Assembly (NCBI GenBank): GCA_046331095.1
Contig: JAXLRM010000004.1
Coordinates: 806,001 to 870,000 of the forward strand
DNA length: 64,000 nt
Origin: JAIBAC01 sp046331095
Lineage (GTDB): Bacteria; Actinomycetota; Acidimicrobiia; UBA2766
Reading direction: 5' to 3'
The first letter of the stretch is position 1; each line of letters opens with the position of its first letter. A program made the translations under genes and the position numbers. The notes beneath the pieces were generated by a model that ran no database searches, was not told where the DNA came from, and saw nothing but the letters and a program-made list of their open reading frames with translations. Below are positions 9,272 through 19,837 of the stretch, one piece after another.

Positions 9272-10219
9272 GTGGAGCGGGTGACTGTCGGCGTCGACGC
9301 AGGCGGGACCAAGATCGCGGCCGCGCTGGTGACGCCGCGGGGTGAGATCGTCGACAAGGTCTCGGTCGCGACCCCGCGTGACGACGAACGTGGCGCGCTC
9401 GCGGCAATCGTCGACGTCGCCGAGCGTGTGCTGGCGCAGGCACGCGGTCACGACCTAGCCGGCATCGGGTTGGGCTTGGCCGGGCTCGTCGACCGCGACC
9501 GCGGGGTCTTCGTGTACGGGCCGAACTTCCCGCTCCGCGACGCCGATGTCGGCGCTGCCATGGAGCGCTTCGGACTTCCGGTCGCGGTCGGCAACGACGC
9601 CGACTGCGCTGCCTGGGCCGAGTACCTCTTCGGGGCGGGGCGCCGGTGCCGCGACATGCTGATGGTCACACTCGGGACCGGCATCGGCGGTGGCATCATC
9701 AGCGGGGGCCGGCCCTTCGGAGGCGCGAGCGGCTTCGCCGGTGAGATCGGCCACCTGGTCTTCGCGGACGACGGGGCTCCCGGCGGTGACGGTGTCGACC
9801 GGCACTGGGAGCGCTTCGCGTCAGGTACGGCACTCGACGGCCTCGCGCGGGAGGCAGCGGCGCGTGACCCCGAGGGCGCGATCGTCGGTGCCGCGGGCGG
9901 GGATCCGGCGGCCGCCGGAGGACGGCATGTCGTCGCGGCGCTGAGCAGTGGTGATGCCACAGCCGCCGCCGTCATGGACGCTTACGCCGCGAGGGTCGCC
10001 GCCGGCATAGCCGGGCTCGTGCAGGTGCTCGACCCCGCCCGGGTTGTCGTCGGCGGTGGTGTGTGCGCGGCCGGTGACGGTCTCTTCGTGCCGCTGCGCC
10101 GTCACGTGCGGCGCCTCGTCAGCGGTGCCGAGCACCGCCCCGCGGTGCCCGTCGTCACCGCGGAGCTCGGCCCCGACGCAGGTGTCATCGGGGCCGCCTC
10201 CCTGGCTCTCGAGCTGTAG
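9272..10219 (+). CDS. ROK-family sugar kinase (glucokinase-like) lacking the zinc-cysteine motif
   Basis: The 315-residue protein starts at GTG preceded by GGAGGCGAAC. It has the ROK nucleotide-binding start GVDAGGTKIAAAL, the catalytic Asp within VGNDAD, and the TLGTGIGGGII phosphate loop. After the conserved GEIGH, where ROK kinases carry CxCGxxGCxE, this protein reads GGDGVDRHWE: the three cysteines are Gly171, Asp173 and His178 with no length change. The His in GEIGH is kept. Probable role is ATP-dependent phosphorylation of glucose or another hexose; the missing zinc site makes substrate and activity less certain. Confidence 0.75.
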   Translation: MERVTVGVDAGGTKIAAALVTPRGEIVDKVSVATPRDDERGALAAIVDVAERVLAQARGHDLAGIGLGLAGLVDRDRGVFVYGPNFPLRDADVGAAMERFGLPVAVGNDADCAAWAEYLFGAGRRCRDMLMVTLGTGIGGGIISGGRPFGGASGFAGEIGHLVFADDGAPGGDGVDRHWERFASGTALDGLAREAAARDPEGAIVGAAGGDPAAAGGRHVVAALSSGDATAAAVMDAYAARVAAGIAGLVQVLDPARVVVGGGVCAAGDGLFVPLRRHVRRLVSGAEHRPAVPVVTAELGPDAGVIGAASLALEL

Positions 10220-10331
10220 TCCGAGAGGCGCTCGGCGCTTCCGCCCACGGAACCGCGAACCACGCACATCGCGTCGTGGACGTCGATGGAGCAAGCACCT
10301 CGGCCTGCAATTCCAGCGCGGCAACGCGCGG

Positions 10332-10640
10332 TCAATCCCCTGTGCTGGTCCCGATCTCGTGGATGTAGTCGGCGAGGGTGCGGATCTGGTCGGGCGTGAG
10401 GGTGTCGGTGTAGGTCGGCATCCCCTCGACACCGTCGGTCATCGTCGCGGCCACGTAGCCGGCGTCGAGTCCGGTGCGCAGGTTCGACGCCTTGAGCCCG
10501 GCGGCGTCCACCCCGTGACATTCGGCGCAGTTGGCGACGTAGAGCCGAGCACCCTCGGACTCGGGATCGGGGGGCGCCGCTGTGGAGCACGCCCAGGTCA
10601 CCAAACCCACGGCCACGGCGGCGAAGACGATGCGGCGCAT
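10332..10640 (-). CDS. Small membrane-anchored or exported monohaem cytochrome c
   Basis: The protein has 102 residues from ATG 10640; TTG 10649 would add three. An N-terminal hydrophobic segment ends in VTWAC, either a cleavable signal or an atypical lipobox. The haem-binding motif CAECH and a later GMPTY methionine provide a typical c-type ligand pair, and the C-terminus ends in a TLADYIHEI helix as in small class I cytochromes. It would act outside the membrane as electron carrier. It diverges from the aminotransferase gene with 66 bp between starts. Confidence 0.8.
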   Translation of the reverse strand: MRRIVFAAVAVGLVTWACSTAAPPDPESEGARLYVANCAECHGVDAAGLKASNLRTGLDAGYVAATMTDGVEGMPTYTDTLTPDQIRTLADYIHEIGTSTGD

Positions 10641-10706
10641 GGGCGCCAAGGTAGGAGTGGCAATCGTCTCGGGACCAGGCGGTCCCCACAGCTACCCTGG
10701 GCGACG

Positions 10707-11888
10707 ATGGACTTCCGCCGCATCGACAACCTCCCCCCCTACGTCTTCGGCACCGTCGACAGCCTGAAGATGCAGGCTCGCCGCCAGGGCGACGACATCA
10801 TCGACCTCGGCTTCGGCAACCCCGACATCCCCTCACCCGACGTCGCGGTCGAGAAGCTCTGCGAGGCCGCGCAGAACTCCCGCAACCACCGCTATTCGGC
10901 GAGCCGGGGGATCCCGAAGCTCCGCAAGGCGGTCGCCGACCTCTACCAGCGCCGCTTCGGCGTCGATCTCGACCCCGAGACCGAGGCGCTCGTCACGATC
11001 GGCGCCAAAGAAGGCCTGTCGCACCTCATGTGGGTCCTCGCGCAGCCGGGCGACAGCGTGATCGTGCCGTCGCCGTCGTACCCGATCCACCTCTTCGCCC
11101 CCCGTCTGGCGGGCGCCGGCGTAACCGAGGTCCAGATCGGCCCCGACGTCGAGGACTTCTTCGCGGAACTCGAACGAACCTACGACCACACGTGGCCGCG
11201 GGCACGAGTGATCATCACGTCGTTCCCCCACAACCCGACCACCTACTGCGTCGACCGGTCGTTCTTCGAGCGGCTCGTGGCCTTCGCCAAGGACAACGAC
11301 GTCATCTTGGTCCACGACTTCGCGTACGCCGACGTCACATTCGACGGGTACCAGGCGCCGAGCATGCTCGAGGTGCCCGGCGCCAAGGACGTCGGAGTGG
11401 AGCTGTACTCGCTCACGAAGTCGTTCTCGATGCCGGGCTGGCGCGTCGGCTTCTGCGTCGGCAACCCCGCGATCATCGCCGCGCTGCAGAAGCTCAAGAG
11501 CTACCTCGACTACGGCACGTTCCAACCGATCCAGATCGCGTCGATCGTGACGATGAACGAGGCGCCGGAGTACCCCAAGGTCGTCTGCGACATCTACAAG
11601 AGCCGCCGCGACGCCCTCTGCGACGGGCTCGAACGCATCGGCTGGTCCGGGGTCACACGCCCGAAGGGGACGATGTTCGTGTGGGCGCCGATCCCCGAGG
11701 AGTACCGCCACCTCGGCTCGCTCGAGTTCGCCGTCCGCCTCGTCAAGGCCGCCAAGGTCGCGGTCTCCCCGGGAGAGGGCTTCGGGCCCGGTGGCGACGG
11801 CTACGTGCGCTTCGCTCTCGTCGAGAACGAACAGCGCGTCCAGCAGGCCATGCGCGGCCTGCGCCACGCGTTCGACTCCGGCCTCTAG
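10707..11888 (+). CDS. Class I/II PLP aminotransferase, AlaC / LL-diaminopimelate aminotransferase-like
   Basis: The 393-residue enzyme starts at ATG MDFRRIDNLPPYVF; the open frame further upstream is antisense to the cytochrome gene and is not counted. Fold type I aminotransferase motifs are present: GFGNPDIPSP, SPSYPIHLFAP, FPHNPTT, DFAYADVTFDGY and the PLP lysine in SLTKSFSMPGWRVGF. This family converts pyruvate/alanine or makes LL-diaminopimelate. Overall similarity in my recollection is closest to AlaC-type alanine transaminases, but the substrate is not settled. Confidence 0.82.
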   Translation: MDFRRIDNLPPYVFGTVDSLKMQARRQGDDIIDLGFGNPDIPSPDVAVEKLCEAAQNSRNHRYSASRGIPKLRKAVADLYQRRFGVDLDPETEALVTIGAKEGLSHLMWVLAQPGDSVIVPSPSYPIHLFAPRLAGAGVTEVQIGPDVEDFFAELERTYDHTWPRARVIITSFPHNPTTYCVDRSFFERLVAFAKDNDVILVHDFAYADVTFDGYQAPSMLEVPGAKDVGVELYSLTKSFSMPGWRVGFCVGNPAIIAALQKLKSYLDYGTFQPIQIASIVTMNEAPEYPKVVCDIYKSRRDALCDGLERIGWSGVTRPKGTMFVWAPIPEEYRHLGSLEFAVRLVKAAKVAVSPGEGFGPGGDGYVRFALVENEQRVQQAMRGLRHAFDSGL

Positions 11889-11911
11889 TGCCGTGGCCCG
11901 AGATTCCCGGT

Positions 11912-11960
11912 CACGGCGCTAGCGCCGTGGCCACCGCAACCGGGCCCTGATGCTTCAGGG
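11912..11960. terminator. Two tandem hairpins after the aminotransferase gene
   Basis: A perfect 18-bp palindrome CACGGCGCTAGCGCCGTG at 11912-11929 is followed by a 6-bp stem CCCTGA/TCAGGG with a 4-base loop at 11945-11960. They sit 24 bp after the stop and before the pilB-like gene. Neither is followed by a T-run, so factor-independent termination is uncertain. Confidence 0.4.
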
Positions 11961-12011
11961 CGGCACAGTGGGTGCCGATGGTGGGTGTCAAGCCAAGCCG
12001 GGGGCGGCCTG

Positions 12012-14264
12012 ATGCTCACCTGTCCCAACTGCAGACAACCGTCCGCGCCGAGCGATCTGCGGTGCACACGCTGCGGCACGTCATTCCTCGGAGGGGGTGC
12101 AGCCGCGGCTTCCGAGTACGCGCCCGTGCCTCCGCCGAGGGCGGTGCCGGCGGTGGAGGTCGCTGCCACCTCGACCGCCACCGCTGCCGCGACCGCCTCT
12201 GCGACCGCGACTCAGGACGCGCCCGGCGTCGGGCAGTTCCAGCAGGACGCGACCGGCCGCTGGTGGGTGTGGACGACCCAGGGTTGGCAGCTCCACTCCG
12301 ACCCCGTAGCCGCCGGCGCCAACGCGATCGAGGAGGCCGCGACGACGGCCGCCGGCGTACCTGGTGCGACTGCGACACTCGGCGCCGCTGCCGCCGACAC
12401 CCATCCCGTCGAGCCCGCCGCGGAATGGCAACGCGACGCGACGGGGCACTGGTGGCGTTGGGACGGGACGGTCTGGGTGCAGTGGAGCGAGAGCGCCACA
12501 CCGGGCGACTCCGGCTCGCACCAGCCCGCGCAGGACCCCCATGCCGTCGCGGCAGCAGAGGAGTACGAGCGTCGCGGCGACGGGGTAACGACCGAGGAGC
12601 CACGTCGTCTGCGCCTCGGCGACATCCTCGTCGAGGCCGGGGTGATCGACGAGCCCGCGTTGCGCAAGGCCCTGTCGGCACAGTACGGCCAGGGGACGCG
12701 CAGGCGCCTCGGCGAGGTCCTCCTCGACATGGGTGCCGTGACCGAGGAGCAGCTGATGCTCGCTCTGTCCCAACGCCTCGGTGTCGACTACGTCGACCTG
12801 GATTCCAAGTCGATCGACGACTCGCTACTGCAGGTCATCACGCCCGAGTACTGCAACAAGCTCCAGCTCGTCCCCTTCGAGGTCGACGCGGCGGATCTCA
12901 GCATCTCCGTCGCGCTCGCCGACCCGACCCAGGTGGTCGCGATCGACGACCTCACACTGCTCACCGGCCGCCGCCTCGTGCCCTACGCGGCGTTGCCGTC
13001 GGCGGTGGAGCGCGCCCTCGCGCGCATCCGCAGCGGCGACCTCGATGCGATGAGCAACGCCGAGGATTCCGAGGTGCGCACCGTGCGCCTCATCGACACC
13101 CTCCTCGGCGAGGCCGTTCGCTCGCGTGCGTCGGACCTGCACATCGAACCGGTCGGCGCCAAGGTCCTCGTTCGTGCGCGTGTCGACGGACGCCTGCGTC
13201 CGATCTTCCGGGCCGACATCGAGTCGTTGCCCCGCCTCGTGAGCCGGCTCAAGATCCTCGCGGACCTGGACATCTCCGAGAAGCGCCGGCCCCAGGACGG
13301 CCGGGCGCACTTCGAGACCGAGGACAAGCGCGTCGACGCGCGTGTGTCGACGCTGCCGTCGGTGCGGGGCGAGAAGGTCGTGATGCGCCTCATCGACCGC
13401 GACGAGTCGGCGCCGGCGCTCGGCGAGCTCGGCATGATCGACGCGAGCCTGCAGTTGTTCCGTGACGCCATCTCCGAGACCCAGGGGCTCGTCCTCATCA
13501 CCGGCCCGACCGGTTCGGGCAAGACGACGACGCTCTACTCCGCGCTGTCGGCGGTGCTCGAGCCCGAGGTCAACGTCATCACGCTCGAGGATCCCGTCGA
13601 GCGTGAGTTGCTCGGGTCGACCCAGGTCCACATCGAGGAGAAGAAAGGCCTCACCTTCCCGGCAGCGCTGCGCTCCGTCCTGCGCCAGGACCCCGACGTG
13701 ATCATGGTCGGCGAGGTGCGTGACCTCGAGACCGCCGAGATCACCTTGCGCGCATCGCTCAGCGGTCACCTCGTGTTCTCGACGGTTCACACCAACGACA
13801 CCTGCTCGACGGTCACCCGACTGATAGAGATGGGCATCGAGCCGTACCTCGTCGGTTCGGCGCTGTCGGTCGTGGTCGCCCAGCGTCTCGTGCGCAGGAT
13901 CTGCGCGAGCTGTGCGGAACCGGCGCCGGTTCCGGTCGAGGAGGCTCGCAGGCTCCGCGTCCGTCTGCCCGACGAGGGGTACTGGCGCCGCGGGGCAGGT
14001 TGCCCGGCGTGTTCGCACACCGGCTACAAGGGCCGCGTCGGCGTCTACGAGGTGTTACGCATCGACGACGCCATCGAGGAGCTCCTCGTCCCCGGTGTCA
14101 CCGCGGCCGAGGTCTTCAAGGTCGCACGTGCGGCAGGGCTGCACTCGATGTGGGACGAGGGAATGCGCCTCGCCGCCGAGGGCGTCACCACCCTGGCCGA
14201 GATCGGCCGTGTCGTGAGCGGGGCCCGCATACCTCCCGAGCTCCTGGTGTCGCCAGGCGCTTGA
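12012..14264 (+). CDS. PilB/GspE-type secretion ATPase with zinc-ribbon and W-rich N-terminal extension
   Basis: The 750-residue protein is read from ATG 12012; an upstream GTG at 11985 is possible. Order: zinc ribbon CPNC...CTRCG (residues 3-22), Ala/Thr linker, two similar Trp-rich repeats near residues 73-98 and 138-165 (each with DATG-x-WW), an MshEN/GSPII_E N-terminal domain (about 200-330), then the ATPase with Walker A GPTGSGKTT near 498, Walker B-like DPDVIMVGEVRD near 558, and the CASC...CPAC zinc motif near 630-660. It powers assembly of type IV pili or a type II-like system. No other pilus gene is adjacent. Confidence 0.88.
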   Translation: MLTCPNCRQPSAPSDLRCTRCGTSFLGGGAAAASEYAPVPPPRAVPAVEVAATSTATAAATASATATQDAPGVGQFQQDATGRWWVWTTQGWQLHSDPVAAGANAIEEAATTAAGVPGATATLGAAAADTHPVEPAAEWQRDATGHWWRWDGTVWVQWSESATPGDSGSHQPAQDPHAVAAAEEYERRGDGVTTEEPRRLRLGDILVEAGVIDEPALRKALSAQYGQGTRRRLGEVLLDMGAVTEEQLMLALSQRLGVDYVDLDSKSIDDSLLQVITPEYCNKLQLVPFEVDAADLSISVALADPTQVVAIDDLTLLTGRRLVPYAALPSAVERALARIRSGDLDAMSNAEDSEVRTVRLIDTLLGEAVRSRASDLHIEPVGAKVLVRARVDGRLRPIFRADIESLPRLVSRLKILADLDISEKRRPQDGRAHFETEDKRVDARVSTLPSVRGEKVVMRLIDRDESAPALGELGMIDASLQLFRDAISETQGLVLITGPTGSGKTTTLYSALSAVLEPEVNVITLEDPVERELLGSTQVHIEEKKGLTFPAALRSVLRQDPDVIMVGEVRDLETAEITLRASLSGHLVFSTVHTNDTCSTVTRLIEMGIEPYLVGSALSVVVAQRLVRRICASCAEPAPVPVEEARRLRVRLPDEGYWRRGAGCPACSHTGYKGRVGVYEVLRIDDAIEELLVPGVTAAEVFKVARAAGLHSMWDEGMRLAAEGVTTLAEIGRVVSGARIPPELLVSPGA

Positions 14265-14359
14265 CCCTCCCGGACATCCCGTAGGCGTGTGGGCACGCAG
14301 CGGCGTGCGCGCCGGGCGTCGCGGGCGGTGCGCCTTCGACGGCACCGGTGTCCACCGGC

Positions 14360-14968
14360 TCACGAGTCGGGGGGGAGGCCGATGCCGTGGAGGCAGAACT
14401 CGACGGCGGCGCGGCCGACGGCGGCGGGATCGACGGTGCCCTCGGCGCTACCCCGATGGAGGAAGCGGCGCACGAAGGTCAGCGTGATCGTGGTGATGCC
14501 GTGCGCGAGGAAGTACGGGTCGGCGTCGGGGATCGACCCCTGCGCGATCGCCTCCTTGAGGTGGCGGGTGGTGTCGTCGACGACGATGTCGATGCCGTGA
14601 CTCACCACGGGGGCGAAGTGCGCGTCGGTGCCTGCGAGGTCGATGAGCTTGAACAGGTCGTCGTGGTCGGCGAGGTATCGCAGCGACGCCTCGATGCCGT
14701 TGGTGACCCGCTCGATCGGGTCCGGCGTGTCCTCGATGGCGCGTTGTTGGGTGCGGCGCAGGTCGTGGAGCGCGTCGGCGAGGATTGCGAGGAACAGCGA
14801 CTCCTTGGAGTCGAAGTACCAGTAGAAGACGCCCTTGCCCACCCCACAGGTGTCGCAGACGTCGGCGACCGAGGTGCGGTGGTAGCCCTTCTCGGCGAAG
14901 AGTCTCGTGGCGACCGCCATGAGCTGGTCGCGGCGCTCCTGGCCCCGGGGTGTGAGTCGCCTCGACAT
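14360..14968 (-). CDS. TetR/AcrR-family transcriptional regulator
   Basis: The 202-residue protein starts at ATG 14968. The N-terminal helix-turn-helix is typical: AVATRLFAEKGYHRTSVADVC then GVGKGVFYWYFDSKESLF at about residues 15-55. The all-helical C-terminal part would bind the inducer. It is convergent with the pilB-like gene and precedes the hydrolase-like gene on the same strand, so it may regulate that gene or the PlsC gene; this is inference. Confidence 0.85.
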   Translation of the reverse strand: MSRRLTPRGQERRDQLMAVATRLFAEKGYHRTSVADVCDTCGVGKGVFYWYFDSKESLFLAILADALHDLRRTQQRAIEDTPDPIERVTNGIEASLRYLADHDDLFKLIDLAGTDAHFAPVVSHGIDIVVDDTTRHLKEAIAQGSIPDADPYFLAHGITTITLTFVRRFLHRGSAEGTVDPAAVGRAAVEFCLHGIGLPPDS

Positions 14969-15068
14969 CTCCCAAGATTGGCGTGGCCTTGACCGCGCGG
15001 TCCAGCTAGCGGCGTGACCGGGAGCCGCGGGAGTGCTTCCACGAGGGAAACGCCGCGAACGTTGTCGG

Positions 15069-16118
15069 TCAACCCGCCTGGGGCCGTTCTGACCCCTCGC
15101 CGCCCCAACCCCAGGTCTGCTGCTGCGGCCCCGGCTCGGCGATCGCGGGCCACTCCCCGGTGCCGAAGCCGTCGGGTGCTCCGAGTGGACCGGCGATGCC
15201 CGTGGTGGTTGCCGCGTCGGCACCGGCCATCGCCGCTGCCGGGGGTGCCGGGAGAGCAGGCCGGTCGCACAGAGCACGCACGAAGGCAGCCGATCGTTCG
15301 GCCATCAGCGGCGCATCGTGGTCGAGCCACGCAGAGTGGAACGAGCGCTCCAGCCACACGAGCTCGCGTGAGGAAGTCCCCAAGGCGTCGAGGGCCGCCG
15401 TCGCATCGGAGGCAGCGACGACGTGGTCGTCGCGGGACTGGAACATCAGCGTCGGCACACGCACCGATGGGAGCTCCGCGGCGCCCAGGCGTTCGAGGTC
15501 GCGGGCGATGCGAAACGCGTCGGCATCCATGAACCCGGCCTGCGCCTCGGTCACGTCGTCGCGTTTGACGTCGAGGTCGAGGCCGCTGGCGCGTCCGGTG
15601 ACGAGGGAGGCCAGGCGCGACCTGAACCGGCGCCTGTGGTAGGAGCGCACGGGCAGGTTGACGGTGACGAGGCCGTGCACTCGATAGGTCGTCGCGACGA
15701 GAACGGCCAGGGATGCCCCCAAGCCGAAGCCGGCGACGACGAGCGGCATTGTCGCCGCCTGCAGTGCCGCGACCCAACGGTCGACCGTGGACAGCACGTC
15801 GGCGAGCTCGAACGCGCCGAGACGCCCCGTGGAGTCGATCAGATCGTGGCCCGCCAGAAGGGGGGCAGCGGTCCAGAACCCCTCGTAGTACATCGCGAGC
15901 GCGGGACCGGCGAGACCCTCGGGAGTGACCCCGAAGTCGTGCAGGAGCAGCACCGCACCGTCGCGGGTGCCCTCCCACCAGAGGCCGCTTCGCAAGGCGG
16001 CGGCGTCGTAGTGGCCCCGACCGGTCTGCGGGGACGACTCGGACTCGGCACCCGTGGCCGGCCACGTCGGTACGAGTGCGGTCTGGCTGTGCCCGCCCGC
16101 TCCGATCTCGGTCTGCAC
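15069..16118 (-). CDS. Alpha/beta-hydrolase-like protein without the serine nucleophile
   Basis: The protein has 349 residues from GTG 16118, with GAGG about 8 bases upstream. The fold pattern of monoacylglycerol-lipase-type hydrolases is visible: LLLHDFGVTPEGL near residue 55, a nucleophile elbow, SRDDHVVAASDA (acid) and SFHSAWLDHD (His). The elbow reads AGFGLGAS, so the serine expected in G-x-S-x-G is Gly132. The last 60 residues are Ala/Pro/Gly-rich and may be disordered. It may be a non-catalytic relative. It diverges from the plsC-like gene. Confidence 0.65.
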   Translation of the reverse strand: MQTEIGAGGHSQTALVPTWPATGAESESSPQTGRGHYDAAALRSGLWWEGTRDGAVLLLHDFGVTPEGLAGPALAMYYEGFWTAAPLLAGHDLIDSTGRLGAFELADVLSTVDRWVAALQAATMPLVVAGFGLGASLAVLVATTYRVHGLVTVNLPVRSYHRRRFRSRLASLVTGRASGLDLDVKRDDVTEAQAGFMDADAFRIARDLERLGAAELPSVRVPTLMFQSRDDHVVAASDATAALDALGTSSRELVWLERSFHSAWLDHDAPLMAERSAAFVRALCDRPALPAPPAAAMAGADAATTTGIAGPLGAPDGFGTGEWPAIAEPGPQQQTWGWGGEGSERPQAG

Positions 16119-16259
16119 CCCGACCACCTCTCGGCTCCCCGCCCCGCCCACGGTTCGGGAGAAAAGTTGAAACCTTCCACACCCGAGTCTTGTCGAAGTG
16201 CAAACGGTAGGCGCAACGGCGCGCTGAAACCGGCTGCCCCCGACTTTCACAGGATCGCC

Positions 16260-16897
16260 GTGCTGTACTGGTTCTTCAAGTTCGTGCTGACTCCCTTCAT
16301 CTTCGTGATCTGGCGGATCAAGGTGCGCGGGGGGCGGCACGTGCCGATGCGTGGCGCCGCGATCGTGGCGTCGAACCACGTCTCGTTCCTGGACTCGTTC
16401 TTCGTGCCGGTCTCGGTGCTGCGGCGCATGACCTTCGTCGCCAAGGCCGAGTACTTCGACCGCTGGCGGACACGCTGGTTCTTCCAGGGCATCGGCCAGA
16501 TCCCCATGAGTCGTGACGGGGGCAGCGCCAGCGAGGGGGCCCTCATGGCCGCCCGCGGGGTACTCGCGGGCGGCAACCTGCTCGGCATCTACCCGGAGGG
16601 GACCCGCTCGGTCGACGGCAGGCTCCATCGCGGCAAGACGGGCGTCGCCCGCCTCGCGATCTCGACCGGCGCCCCGATCGTGCCCTGCGGTGTCACCGGC
16701 AGCCTCGACGTCATGCCCAAGGGCAAGCGCCTACCGCGCGCGGGCAAGATCTCGGTGAGCTTCGGCGAGCCGATCGATCCCGCGCCTTACGCGGCGATGG
16801 CCGACCGCCAGCACGCGATGCGCCTGCTCACCGACGAGGTCATGCGCTGCATCCGTGACCTGTCGGGCCAGGAGTACGTCGACGAGTACGCCACGCG

Positions 16898-16922
<25 letters not shown>
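16260..16922 (+). CDS. PlsC-family lysophospholipid acyltransferase
   Basis: The 220-residue protein is read from GTG 16260. The acyltransferase signature HX4D is NHVSFLDS (His40, Asp45), followed by KAEYFDRWRTRWFF, the YPEGTRSVDGRLHRGKTGVARLA block that binds the glycerol phosphate, and IVPCGVTGS. A hydrophobic N-terminus fits membrane association. It would acylate 1-acylglycerol-3-phosphate or a PIM/glycolipid acceptor. A similar acyltransferase lies in the mycobacterial pimB-fadD15 region. Its last 25 bp overlap the convergent glycerol kinase gene. Confidence 0.85.
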
Positions 16923-18406
<1,484 letters not shown>

Positions 18407-18509
18407 GGCGGCCGATCCTATCGGGCCCGGTCGCACCTCACTCGGGTGATGCCGGCGGGTGGGCGCGCCAAGAAGGCGGCGCTACTTTGGCAGCGGAGGT
18501 GATGGAGTC

Positions 18510-19535
18510 ATGCGTATCGGGATGCTGACCGGGGGTGGGGACTGTCCCGGACTCAACGCCGTGATCCGTGCGGTCGTGCGGCGTGGGAGTCGAGATTCGG
18601 GCCACAGCTTCTTCGGCTATCGCCACGGCTGGCGAGGCGTGATGGAAGGCGACGGCTTCGAGCTCACGGTCGCGTCGGTGGGGGGCATCCTCGTCCGGGG
18701 GGGCACGATCCTGGGCACCAGCCGGACCAACCCGCTCAAGGAGGCGTCCCCCGAGGAAGTCCTCGCGCGGATCGCGACAGCGGGAGTCGACGCGCTCGTC
18801 GCGATCGGTGGCGAGGACACCCTCGGTGTGGCCGCGAAGCTCGCTGCCGCGGGCGGTCACGTCGTCGGCGTCCCCAAGACCATCGACAACGACCTGTCCG
18901 GCACCGAGGTGACCTTCGGCTTCGACACGGCGGTCCAGATCGCCACCGACGCGATCGACCGGCTGCACACGACTGCGGAGTCCCACGACCGTGTCATGGT
19001 GTGCGAGGTGATGGGGCGGCACGCGGGCTGGATCGCGACGCACGCGGGCATTGCCGGTGGTGCCGACGCGATCCTTATACCCGAGACGCCGTTCGACATC
19101 GAGGAGGTGTGCGGCTACATCCGCAGCCGCCACGCCCGCGGGCGCAACTTCTCGATCGTGGTGGTGGCAGAGGGAGCGGTACCCAAGGAGGGCACGTTCT
19201 CGCTCAGCGACGCCGGCGTCGACGAGTTCGGGCACGTGCGCCTCGGCGGGATCGCCAATCCCCTGGCGACCGAGATCGAGTCGAGGACGGGCTACGAGAC
19301 GCGAGTCACGATCCTCGGTCACGTTCAGCGCGGCGGGACCCCGACCGCGTTCGACCGTGTGCTCGCCACGAGGTTCGGCATCGGCGCGATCGGTGCTGTC
19401 GACGACGGCGCATGGGGCGAGATGGTCGCGCTGCGGTGCGGAGAGATCGTGCGAGTGCCGCTCGGAGACGCCACCGGCACGCTCAAGACCGTCGATCCGG
19501 CGCTCTACGACGTCGGCCGCACGTTCTTCGGCTGA
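18510..19535 (+). CDS. pfp: 6-phosphofructokinase with pyrophosphate-type signature residues
   Basis: The 341-residue enzyme is read from ATG 18510, with GGAGGTGATGGAG upstream. The N-terminus GMLTGGGDCPGLNAVIR and later VMGRHAGWIA are PFK-family. At the phosphoryl-donor site it has GGEDT (Asp103, where ATP enzymes have Gly) and VPKTIDND (Lys123, where ATP enzymes have Gly). Asp plus Lys at these places is the known signature of PPi-dependent enzymes such as that of Amycolatopsis. It would interconvert fructose 6-phosphate and fructose 1,6-bisphosphate reversibly. The donor assignment is inferred from these residues. Confidence 0.87.
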   Translation: MRIGMLTGGGDCPGLNAVIRAVVRRGSRDSGHSFFGYRHGWRGVMEGDGFELTVASVGGILVRGGTILGTSRTNPLKEASPEEVLARIATAGVDALVAIGGEDTLGVAAKLAAAGGHVVGVPKTIDNDLSGTEVTFGFDTAVQIATDAIDRLHTTAESHDRVMVCEVMGRHAGWIATHAGIAGGADAILIPETPFDIEEVCGYIRSRHARGRNFSIVVVAEGAVPKEGTFSLSDAGVDEFGHVRLGGIANPLATEIESRTGYETRVTILGHVQRGGTPTAFDRVLATRFGIGAIGAVDDGAWGEMVALRCGEIVRVPLGDATGTLKTVDPALYDVGRTFFG

Positions 19536-19837
19536 GTGGTGTCCCTGGTGCGGCGCTCCGCGGCAGCGGAGAGGGCGCCGGTGAGGAACGCGAGCCCGAC
19601 GAGGACGACGACGCCGAGGGCGAGGAGCCGGAACCCGCTGTCGGAGGTGGCCACCGCGCCGAGGACCCAGACGACGACGAGCAGGACCAACATCGCGACG
19701 CCGAGGCCGAACGCGAGGCGGGACACGCGCGCGAGGCGGACCGCGCGTTCGCGGCTCTGGGCCGCGAACGCGGTAGCCAGTTCCTCGGCCTCCTCGGCCT
19801 CGGCCTCGGGCCGCACCGGCGCTGCGTCGTCGCCCAT
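19505..19837 (-). CDS. Small two-helix membrane protein
   Basis: The 110-residue protein starts at ATG 19837. An acidic N-terminus (about residues 1-35) is followed by two hydrophobic segments (about 42-65 and 70-90) and a basic C-terminus whose last 31 bp overlap the phosphofructokinase end. It shares TGATG with the upstream small gene, implying coupling. No family recognised. Confidence 0.5.
   Translation of the reverse strand: MGDDAAPVRPEAEAEEAEELATAFAAQSRERAVRLARVSRLAFGLGVAMLVLLVVVWVLGAVATSDSGFRLLALGVVVLVGLAFLTGALSAAAERRTRDTTQPKNVRPTS

Noticed and set aside
15278..15423. N-terminal extension of the plsC-like frame upstream of 16260
   Set aside because: The frame is open for about 280 codons upstream but is antisense to the hydrolase-like gene and lacks PlsC-family character; GTG 16260 places the HX4D motif at the usual distance.
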